This document shows, one piece after another, positions 23,804-34,787 of a stretch of 64,000 nucleotides of DNA (position 1 is the stretch's first letter; each line of letters opens with the position of its first letter). Both the position numbers and the translations under genes were made by a program. Under the pieces are notes generated by a model that had not been told where the DNA came from, ran no database searches, and saw nothing but the letters and a program-made list of their open reading frames with translations. Location of the stretch: positions 352,886,526 to 352,950,525 of the forward strand of contig CM022299.1 of assembly GCA_011799875.1 (NCBI GenBank), given 5' to 3'. The stretch is from Thinopyrum elongatum (Eukaryota > Streptophyta > Magnoliopsida > Poales > Poaceae).

Positions 23804-24284
23804 TACTTGGCTTATGCATTTCAATTAAACTGGAGGTCCACGAGGGCATATAAGTTACTACAGATTAAAGAAAGAAAAGAAAAAAAGCCTACCTGACGCC
23901 TTCTGCATGCTTCATCCACCAGCGGCAGAAGTGCAAAGCAACAGGCTGCGTGACCCCATCGAGCTCTGCAATCAATTTTGCGCAGCATGGCCGATTTGCT
24001 TGGGCACCCGTGTTCGCCCCGATCCATGGCTGCTCCTGGGTTCTGATAGTACACGGTCACCGCTGGCGTTGCGTCGGGCAATCCGATATCTCGCCAGGGA
24101 ACCGCGCCCAAGAAGTCAGACCCAATTATAGTTTCTGCGAACATAGTTGCGATCCGGGAGCAGTAATTTGCAAAAAGATAATATACTGAAACAGTATCGG
24201 ACTGGAAAAATATCACCTGACGGTTGATTTTGACTCCCATCAAACCGGACGATCACCTAGCAGCTTTCAATGAAAGCAGATCAA

Positions 24285-24699
24285 GGTCGGTTCTGTATCG
24301 GCCATATCTTATAGTAGGGGTCCTAAGCTAGGGTTCTGAGGCGATTGGTAACATGGACACAGGATTTTTACCCAGGTCGGCTCTCTCGAAGAGATAATAC
24401 CCTACGTCCTACTTTGTTGTATTGATATGGGTGTGTTACAGAGTACATGATCTACCACGAGATGTTCTAATGAATATATATGATCTATTGAACAGACTGG
24501 CCTCAGTTTATAAATGCACACGGAGGCCTTAAGTTTAGGAGAGTCCTCGTCTGTGCGCCAAGTCTTGTTGGAGTCTCCCTTGTATGCGGGCATGGGCTGC
24601 CCGAAGTGTCCCCATGAATGAATCACCATGGGGGTCCTCGGCTCGATCCACCTGGTCGGGAGACAACCTGGTGAGTACCCCTAGTCCAGGACACCATCA
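24285..24699 (+). repeat. LTR of the LARD-like element, copy 2
   Basis: Counterpart of the 11889 LTR, about 415 bp with several single-base indels, followed by the ACCGG target duplication copy at 24700-24704. Confidence 0.85.
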
Positions 24700-24704
24700 A
24701 CCGG

Positions 24705-27700
24705 CCTATGTAGGACATGCATCAATTGGCATTTACATCGAGGAGGTTCGTAACTTCATCCAAGCGCGCTTCTCCTCAGCCGAAATGACAGGTGCCGAAT
24801 AATTCATAAACCATGGGCAGCAAAACACCCTCTCCTCTGGCCGAAATTGCTCACGCCGACTATTTCAAAACACGCCCTCTCACCCGAAATCGGTCGCTCC
24901 CACTATTTCAAAACACGGCCTCCTCGCCCGTAATCGCTCGCCGCCACTATTTGGTAGAAGCAAAGTTACTCTATTATCCCCATCCTCGACTAAAGACACG
25001 ACGAAGCCCAGAAGTCCTAAAGCAGGGGTAGTAGAACTATAACTCCCCCCACATTTCAAACAAATGGCGCCCGTAAGACATGGTTCCACCCTCCAATTCC
25101 CCATACTAATCGTGGGCGCCAACACCTTCTCCCCAGAAGCTCCCTTTCCCCAGCGCGAAACCTCAACCCCTACTCCATGGCGCCCCCCCGCACCAAATTC
25201 ACCGCCGCCCTCTTCACCAATGCCAGAGAGTTTCCATTTGTCGTCGTGCACTGGGCCATGTGCTCTTTACTCCGTGCTGCGGAGCTGCCTCGACGAAGGA
25301 GCCGTGCGAACGTAAGGAGTTGATTCACACTCGCCGTTGTGCACGGCCGGACCGGGAGGCTCCAATTCGGATGAGTCTAGGGCCCGGCGCTGTCTTCTCG
25401 TAGCCGTCGACCATCGCGACATATATGCTTTCCCTGCCGCCGGAGCCACCGCAACCGCGCCGGCCTCCCGAACTCGGCAGCTGGAGCTGCCTACTTCACC
25501 GGGCCGCAAGATAGGTCGTCACTCATCTTAATCAATTTATTTAGGCGTCAGTCGTCTGAATTTTTATTCTAGGGCAATCGATTCCCACATGGGAAACAAC
25601 ACCCCTCGAGGCGGCGGAGTCCAGGCTGCCGGTTGGCTGGTGTCTATCATAAGGGTGCGGGGGCACAAGTGCCGCGGAACAGCACTTAGGTGGCTTTCTT
25701 AGAGTTGCGTGGGTTTGAAGGTACTGCCGCCGCGGATCTGGATGACGGCGAGTCTTGTGGATGGGCCGGGGGAGGTGCCGCAACCACGACAGTGCGGTGG
25801 GTGCGGGGAACGGGGTTTTGTCGGAGCTCTCGCGGCTAGGGACGACGGGGCAGGCTGCTCTGCTGGTGGTCGCCGGCTACTTCGGGGGAAGGTTCTAAAA
25901 CGTGTCAGCCGGGTGAGGCACAAGCCGACCATCAAGCCATCCGGCATAGACGGACAGTACAAAATAAAAATAAATCGTGTGACCCAATTTAGTTTTAGAC
26001 GTGTGACCACTCTCGTCCTTACTGTGACTCTTAGGGTATTTCTCAGATCAGAGATATGTGTCGGTTCTTAACATTATGGTTTTCTGCATCTTCAGCCACA
26101 CCGTCTCCTTCTCACTGCAGCTACTACCAACAAGGGAAGCATACACCAGAAGGGAGCTATAGTCCCCAGTCACAGTTCCCTGAATCGAATGTTGCGTGCT
26201 CGACATGGGAAGCCACACAACTGCAGGGGCCATCGACAGGTTCAACACATGATGCTCCATCCTATGGATGAGTCCAGATAGGTTGTACCCTCATCTTACT
26301 TGTGTGCAACATTTTGCTTTGTTATTCATCTAAGCGAAAAAAAGATATCACATTTCACTGTACATTCATGTGATCTCTAAGAGTTTGTTCAGGATTTAAT
26401 GTTGTTCCATGGGAGTTGGGTCAGTGTGGAGGGTTTTATGGATAAGACTTTTCTTTAGGTAACGCTGTCCATAGTTATCATCATCAGCCATGCTATCCCA
26501 ACAGGCTGGTGATTATATATTATACCACTTCTAGTCTTACCTTGTTGTCTTTAATACTTTTGTGTGCCATCTAGTTAATCTGAGTACAAACGATACAACA
26601 TTTGTAGCTTTCATTTGTGTTCTCCCTTAGGTTTTGAGACCTGTGCTGCTAGTTAAGCCCAGTCCTACTATTATGTCGTTCCTAGGCACTCATTACATAA
26701 TCACTACTAGTTTGTGTTGCTCCATGCATGTAGATAAATTGCACACACAGATATACTCCACAGAACCTCACAGAGCAATGGAACGGCCAACAAACTGACG
26801 TCAATGATACCCAATATGATGGAACATGCAAAGGCCAGTTCTTCACAAGACTTGTAGAAAGATGATGAATCCTATCACCCCACAAGGTACTTGCTCTAAC
26901 TTGGCCGTGATATGGTACAGCAGCATATAATGTCCTGGAGTGCATCTACTCTGTTGCAATGCCATGTGCTTAGCCTGCTGATCATGCATGTAAATATGTC
27001 ATGCTTCCTGTTTTTCAGTAACCTATTCCATTCATGATAACATGTTTTCAAATTCAAGTACTGTCATTCTACTCTGTCGCAATGCCATCTGCTTAGTTTG
27101 GACATCATGCTTCTGAATATCTTATGCATTGTTATTCATCAGTATGTACTCATTTGTCTACCAACCATGTTTTTTACATGAAGTGATGTTCTAGTGTCGT
27201 TGCAATGTCATCCTAGTTTCCCAATCATACACGCATATGTTGCCTTAGTGTTTTTCTATATGTATTCCGTACTATCATACAGTTTTACATTCAACTAGTG
27301 TTTTTTTTACTATTTTCATGGTATCCCTAGCTCTTACATCAACTCCCTCCGTCCTGATTACATGTCGCAGAAATGGATAAAAATGATGTATCTAGAAACT
27401 AAAAAAACCTAGACACATCCATTATTGTCCGGTATGGAGGGAATACATGTCAATATGTATGTTTCTATCTTTAGTACCCATTCCATCTCTTTACCATAGC
27501 ATGTTTTATAACTCAAGCACCATTTCTTCTAATAAGGCATGCAGGGAAGACGCTATGTTAGAATCGAAGGGTTCAAACAGTCTTTGCAAAAGTCCAAATT
27601 GCCAGGAGATAGTAAACCAACTCCAGTGTTCATAGTACTTGTCCAGCACAGAGAAACACAACTCCTACTGATATAAAGAAGATTCAAGTGGCAAAGACTA

Positions 27701-30305
27701 GTCCGCTCCAGTCCGCAAAAATGTGGTCACTCATTCTAAAAAGCGTGGGTGTATCCTCGCATCATGAAATTTTATGCATTCAGATCATATTTTCTCATGT
27801 TTCTACCCATCTCTCTTTTGAAAAATAAGCTTAAAGGATGGAAGACTCCTAAACTGGGAATCATGTTCGAGGAAGTATCTTGCGGGAGGTTCTCTATGCT
27901 CCAATGCTGATGTAAGTTACCGTTGTATATCACTAAAATTTTTACATCAGCATGTATTTGTTTAATCGGCATGAATCCAACCTTTATCTGATACAAATTT
28001 ACTTGTAGCAAAATGTATAATTAAAGGCAATAATGTTGATTTTTGTAAGGAAAACTGCCTGGTAGTTTTGCATACTGAGCTGCATGAGTGTACTATCTAT
28101 ATCATGCACATTACTAAATATGTAGTGCTGTTCTGTTGCCCACATCATTCATTGTGTCAATGTTGCTTTTCCTATTACCTTACCTGGCTGATGATAGTTG
28201 TGCCATATTGTGTTAATTTGTGTATGGTGTCTGGTGTGGTGTGGTTTCCCAAATGTTCGTGTGTCAATGTTGCTTTCCTATTATCTGACCTAGCCAGATA
28301 GCCATGTAGTGTGTAATTTGGTGGTGCTGCTGAAGATAAGAAGACAAACTCTGAAAACAGCAAGGCAACCCCATAGTTTCTTTCCAATAAATCTAGGCCA
28401 GGTAATATGGCAATAACTCTTGATTAATCTGTTTGATTCCCTCCTATTTATGTTATGATGCAGTGGTCGAGAACACTCTCACTATCAATAATACAAGCCT
28501 GCCAAAATCGCATCTGAATCTGTTCAGTTTCCTCGTTTGAATCCAACGAAAAAATGTATGTTTGTGAACCAATTACTAGCTAAGCAATGATGGAAATTGT
28601 GGAGGAATCAGAGGTGCACATTCTTGCGCAACAGCAACTGTCAATGGTTGAGAGATAGTGTAGCAGAAGGAAGAACTTGCTCACATGCTATGGGGTCATC
28701 CGCACTGAGGTGGCAGATTGTGAGGGGTGTAGATCATTAAATTCTGTTCATTTATTTGCACTGGCATCAATCGTTTGGTTGCCTAGTGGATGTAATTTCC
28801 TGTATATATGCTGGATGTGCAACATTTTTCCTTGTATGCCGTATGTTTGCTTAGTCGCGCCTCGTATTCAGCTAACTGGTTGCTAGGAAGCCAAAAAAAG
28901 CAGTGAATTATTAGTTAGCCCGAACAGTCGTGGGCCTATGTGAAGGAAGCGGCCCACTGCCCTTAAGGGCTCGAAGGGCCAAAATTCTCAATAGGCCTTT
29001 GATTGATCGGTTTTTGGTCCTATCCATAATTGCTCGTCGTAATGGTCTCAAATTATATCTGGGCCGGAATTGACGTTATCTAATTGGGCCTACAGACATG
29101 TTCGAACTTTAGCGGGCCCATTAGTTAAAGGGCCGTAACCGCGACGAAAGCTCTATTGGGGCTATAATTGAACGAGCCAACAGTTAATGTTTGGCCGTGT
29201 TACACCTCCCGGGTCGTTAACATGCCGACATCGAAGCGGGCAATAAGTGGGCCCATTCGATTCACAGGCCATAACAGGCTGATACTAAGGTCGGGCTATA
29301 TATGGCCCAACTGTACTATGGGCCTTTAGTAGGCCAAAAGAGACAAGCGGGACTCGTACTGGACCATGAAGAGCAGGGCCGCTAAGAGGCCGAAAGTCAG
29401 GTCGACTGTATATGGCCCAAACTGTGTGGGGCTTTAGCAGGCCAAAGAGAACCGGGCTGGTATTGGACCCATGAAGAGCAGGGCATTATGAGGCTAAAAC
29501 TCAGTCTGACTGCAAATGGCCCAACTCATTTATGGGCCGTTAACAGGTGGAAAGACACACCGGGCTGGAAATTGGCCCCAACACTTAAATGGGTCGCTAA
29601 AAGGCTGAGAAGACGTACATCCTGAAAATGGCCACCCTTCAATGGCCGTACAGGCCAAACCACATTGGGCCGATATTGAGCCCCAATAATAGCGGGCTGT
29701 TAACGGGCTGAACTGACGATGGGCTGCAATTGTGTCAAATAGTTAACGGGCCATGTGACGGGCCGAATTGGCCCATCTCGTATGGGCCGTGGGCTTAAAT
29801 TGACCAGACACAAGTAGGCCCTATATGGGCTGGCCTGCTATTTTGACAGGGCCAGCCTCTTTCGCCTAAATGGGCCACTGTTGGGCCTTGCACGTGCTAA
29901 CGTATCATAGGCGCATCCCGTACAATGAGTGGATGACATCTGTCCAACGCTGAGCCGACACGTGGATCCTCCGGCGAATGAGAATTTTACTGTGAAAATC
30001 CCCATTGGGCAGGGCTGTTAACGGGTTTATCGGATCCAAACCAAACCGATAGCTAAACGGTGACCCGTACGATGGATGCCACATGTCGTTACCCATGACG
30101 AAACACTTCCATGACACGCCATTTATCGTCATGGAAGTGGACACTTCCGTGATGTAATTTTGGTATGTCATGGAACACTTCTACGACAGCAACAGGTATG
30201 ACTATCTTGATTCTGTCCATAAAATTGTCAGGATGTACGACTGACAGAAACGTGACCTACTGTGACAAACACGTATCATCACGGAAGGGTATTTTTTTTG
30301 TAGTG
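24705..30305 (+). mobile_element. CACTA-like element A, copy 2
   Basis: Counterpart of 12313-18011, ending in ttttttttgtagtg at 30305. The decayed gene, the MITE and the GGGCC array are present with many small indels. Not an independent insertion. Confidence 0.75.
27343..27443. mobile_element. Stowaway MITE, copy 2 of 14988
   Basis: Counterpart of the 14988 MITE with small indels; the left TA is partly lost. Confidence 0.8.
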
Positions 30306-31963
30306 ATAGCCCCAAGTAAATTTTACCTATGGATTGAGACAAAGAGGGGATGCCTCCGGGGCATCCCCAGCTTAGATGCTTGGTTGTCCTTGAATTTACC
30401 TTGGGGTGCCTTGGGCATCCCCAAGCTTAGGCTCTTGCCACTCCTTATTCCGTGGTCACACAAAACTTACCCAAAACTGGAAAACTTCACAACAACAAAA
30501 CTCAGAAAAAACTCGTAAGATCACGTTAGATAATAAAGTAAATCACCACTTTAGGTACTGTTGTGAAATCATTCAAATTTATATTTGTGTTATATATACT
30601 GTATTCAAACTCTCCATGGTTCATACCCCCCGATAATACCCATAGATTCATCAAAAATAAGCAAACAACCATAGAAAACCGAATCTGTCAAAACGAATGT
30701 CTGTAGTAACCAGAAATTAGTCAATACTTATGTACCTCCAAAAATTCTGAAAAAAAATAGGAAAATGAGAAAAATTCATATAAAATCTTTTTAAAAAAAT
30801 CTGAATTTTTCCACGCTTCATTTATTAAATTCTGTTACGACGCAAAAGTTTCTATTTTTTAGCAAAACCAAAATCAACGTATACACAAGCACTCCCAAAG
30901 GTCTTGCTTGGGCTCAACATAACTAAAACACTAAAACCACAATTATTACATAGGTAATAATGTGTAAACATCAAGAAAAGAAAAATACAAAAATAAATTT
31001 TATTATTGGGTTGCGTCCCCAACAAGCTCTATTGTTTTTATGCCCCTAGCTAGGTATAATAATTTTAATGATGCTCACATGAAAGACAACAAACACAAAG
31101 AGAGCATCATGAAACATGTGGAAAAAACATTTAAGTTAACTCTCTTCCTATGCATAGGCATTTTATAAGCAAACAATTTTCAAGACGACAATTTTCTAGC
31201 ATATGCAAGAAAGAAGAAAGAACAATAGCAATCTCAACATAACGAGAGGTAATTTAGTACATGGAAGTTCACAACATTCCATATTTCCTCTCTCATAATA
31301 ATTACAGTGGGATCAATTCGTATTCAACAATATAGATATCACATAACATATCTCTACTGATCCACATACATGCAAAGTTGACACTCTTCCAAAATAGTGG
31401 GATATATCATAATAAAGTCATGACCCTCCAAGCCCACTTTTATCAAAAAATTCATAGGATTGATCACTCTCCAAATATGTGGAGATATTTTTACCTAGAG
31501 TTGGACACCTTCCAAACCCACTTTCAAATATTATTGCAACACATTCATCACAAGGCTATAAAATTTTCAGATCATAAGAAGAATCACCCCAATCATGATC
31601 ATTGCAATAAGTAGGGACATAACAAAAATTAGCATCCCAAGCTTAGGGTTTTGCATATTATTAACACATTGAAATTAATAGAATCTATATAACACTCATT
31701 GTATCATGCTTTTATTCAGGGAGCTATCATGAACAATCCATAAATTTCATCACAATTTTTAGATTCACGAACTTCAAGCAAAACTTCATAAAGAGTTATC
31801 TAGTGCACTCAACTCACTAGCAATTGGTTCATCATAGTTGGATTTTAAAGAGATTAGCAAGTGGATGAGGGCCATAAACTTTTTTTATTTCCAATTAAAA
31901 CACAAATTATGCCAACCGAAAAAGCAAACAAACCAAATAAGACATAGAGGCCAGACGAAAGGA
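30306..31963 (-). mobile_element. Athila-like interior fragment, copy 2
   Basis: Counterpart of 18012-19704. The 206-codon frame of copy 1 is broken here by several 1-2 base indels. Confidence 0.7.
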
Positions 31964-33013
31964 CACTACTGGAATCCACTTCTTTGCCGTCTGCCACTTC
32001 TTTGCCGTCTGCTGGCTGACGGACAAGAAGGTCTGCCGTCCGCTTACTGCCCACAAAAACGGACGGCAAAGAACTGGCTGATGGCAAAGAAGGTCTTTGC
32101 CATCAGCCAGTTCTTTGCTGTGCGCTAGCGGACGGCAAAGAATCTTTGCCGTCAGTTGGCGGGACGCAAGAGAGAGGGGGCCCCACTAACGAGCTGCTAG
32201 AAAAAAAACTAAGGCCCCCTCTTTGCCGTCTGCAGCGGACGGGCAAAGAAAAAAAAAGCGACGGCAAAGGGGGGGGACGGCAAAGAGATAACCTAACTAA
32301 CGGATCCCCACCCCTCCTTCCCCCCCTCTCTCTCTCTTTCGTCCCTCTCTCCCCCGCGAGACCACAGCCGCCCCACCACCGCCGCCGCCCCTCGCCCGGA
32401 CCACCCACCGCCCCCCTTGCCCCGTCACCCCACCACCCGCTCGCTGCCCCCTCGCCCCGTCCCCCACACCCGTTGCCGCCCCTTCCACGACGGCGCAGCC
32501 GACCGCGGCGTCCAGCCGCCCCGCCCTCCCCTGCGTGGAGTCCCGCCCGTCTCAGTCCTCCGCCGCTCCCCGGCCTCCATCCCGGGCGTGCCCCCCCGCG
32601 CGGCATCCCTCACCGGGCGCCGCTCGCCCCCATGCCGCACAGCGGCCTCCCCCTCCACGCTGGGCCGCGCCTCCCCCTCCACCGGTCGAATCCCCTGCCT
32701 CGCAGGGCCCCTGCAGTGACTCGCCTCGCCCCCCCTTTTGTAGGTAGTTAGTTTATTTTAGTTTTCTTTAGTTAATTTAGTTTCTGTTTTAGTATAGTTC
32801 TTTCTTTTAGTTTCAGTTTAGTTTTAGTTTTATTTTTAGTTTGTTTATTTTAGATTAGTTTAGTTTTAGTTAGGAAAGAAGAAGAGATCAAGGGGAGGAG
32901 GGGGAGGAGGGGAAGAGGAGGTCTCTGAGCAAGAAGAAAGAAAAGAAGAGAGAAGAAGAAGAAGAGAAGGAGAAGGAAGAAGAAGAAGAAGAAGAAGAAG
33001 CAGAAGAGAAGAA

Positions 33014-33045
<32 letters not shown>

Positions 33046-33509
33046 AGAGGAAGAGGAGGGGAGGAGGGAGGAAGAGGAGGAGGGAAGAAGAAAAGAGGAG
33101 TAAAAAGAAAGAAGAGGAAAAGAAAAGTAAAGAAAAATAAGAAGAAGAGAGAAGAAAAGAAGAGAAAGGGAGGGGAGAAGAAGAAGAAGAAAAGAAAGGA
33201 AAAAAAGAGGAAAAAGAAGAAGAGGAAGAGAAGAAAGACCGTATTTATACTTCTATTTAGGGGTTCCGCCAGTGTTTTGCAGTGATTTTCTTTTCTTTGT
33301 TGAAATGTTTTTATACTGCTAGCTAGTTGCCTAGTTTGCTGACCCAAGAAGTTAAAATAGTTTTATGAAATTAACAACTAAAGTCAACATTTTTGACGAC
33401 TAGTGCTACTATAAATTCAAAGAGCCATACATATGTCCACAAGTGCATTGTTTTTTGAATGAGAATGATAAACTTGTGTGTAGTTGATTATCTTCTGCTG
33501 CTATCAGAG

Positions 33510-34509
33510 ATGGGGGGAAGCCGCCACGCAGACTCCGCTCTGCCCACAACGGAGTACGAGTTGGATGTTTCGAGTTCTTCAGTATCATACTTGGGACTTC
33601 AGTACATCCACGAGGCAGGTAATATAGGAGAAAGGGAGGAGATCTCCCCTTCACCCATCTCATTATGATAACTCTGTTGTTTGCTACATCACTCATTTGT
33701 CCCAAACTGCAGAGGCTGCCTGACACTTTTATGAACATGCTGGGTGAAGATCCGCCAAATAATGTGAAGCTGAGACAGCCGGCCGGGGCACGGGTTATGC
33801 AGGCTGTGGGACGTGAGTTGGTGATCAAGGAGGGCACATGTACCTGTGTCGTGGCGGAGAAGTTATACCGTGAATCTACGACCTGCGGCAGGGGTACTCC
33901 TTCTCTTCAGGTACGACGACGATGTCCACCATGCTCATCGTGAAGGTGTGTTCAACGCGACTATGTGTCGCATGCGTACGCTGACGACGATGAGCCAGTA
34001 CGTTCTGCCTCTTCTTATTTCCTCTACATTTGGCTTTGTCTCGCATCGATTGTTAACGGTCATTGTTGCATTTGGACAGGCAAGGGAGCAGCGCAGCGAC
34101 ACTGGACTACAGCCAAAGCAGCAGCGATTCTGGCTGTAGCAAAAGCAACAGCGATTATGGCTGTAGCAAAAGCAACAGAAAGGAGGATGATCCGGACTGG
34201 AGTGGAGTGGGGAAGAAGAGGGAGCAGAGTGGCATCAGGCTGAGGGATGACCTAGCAATGGTGGTGGCTGAGGAGGACCTAGCGATGGTAGTGCCTGTCC
34301 TCTGCCTGAAGGATGGCTCGCGGATGTGGTTGGTGGTGCCTGACAATGACCTGCCCGCCGGTGGTGGCGCCGGCGATCCCACAGCTGGGCGACATGACCA
34401 CGCCAATTGTGGTAGAAGACTTACATCCCCACTGCACTCCCACCGCCTCGCCGCTCTTGGGGCGCATCAGGCTCTGAGGAAGAGTAAGGAGAAGAACATA
34501 GAAAACTGA
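33510..34509 (+). pseudogene. B3-domain gene, copy 2 (frame broken, true 3' end)
   Basis: Counterpart of the B3 gene at 21544. Exons 1 and 2 are interrupted by small indels, so no continuous frame remains. From 34205 the sequence is unique and clean: the Ser-rich exon continues in frame to a TGA at 34507-34509, adding about 100 residues with motifs DDLAMVVAEE and MWLVVPDND. The breaks most probably reflect sequence error and not biological decay. The real gene is likely copy 1 exons 1-2 plus this last exon. Confidence 0.65.
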
Positions 34510-34787
34510 ACTATGTCAGGTATGTTTGATCTCAAAATGATCATATATTATATCTTAGCTTTGTTTCCTCCGAAATGACATAAGTTAGCTCTAAGTTAGC
34601 TAATATGCTTAGTTACCGTATGTTAGCTCTATTGACTTAGTTACCTATGTTAGGCTCTAATATGAGGGAGCCGTATATGCTTATTTCTCGTAAGGTTAAT
34701 ACCAAAAGTACGTTATGTTTAGAACACAAAGAACCAAGTTTAACATAAGTGTAGGCTTTTATCTTCTTCTTCGGCTGCTGATTATTC
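34510..34787. repeat. 'gttagctc...aatatg' short array in CACTA 1
   Basis: Degenerate units with 'tta(g)gctc', 'cttagttac' and 'aatgacataa', the same words as the long array at 61440-62570 in CACTA 2. Supports the common origin of the two elements. Confidence 0.6.

Larger units (their letters stand above)
22231..34204 (+). repeat. 12-kb tandem duplication, copy 2 (indel-rich copy)
   Basis: Follows copy 1 with no transposon end between. Anchor offsets to copy 1 fall steadily: 12437 at the start, 12397 at the first MITE, 12396 at the LTR start, 12355 at the second MITE, 12294 at the end of element A, 12259 at the CACTA start and about 11974 at the end. Small indels occur every few tens of bases. 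All features inside are counterparts of copy 1. Two segments (about 32360-32740 and 32880-33240) differ from copy 1 beyond simple errors. Confidence 0.93.

Noticed and set aside
22231..34204. Counting the copy 2 elements as independent insertions or genes
   Set aside because: They share borders, nesting and flanks with copy 1 and differ mainly by small indels.
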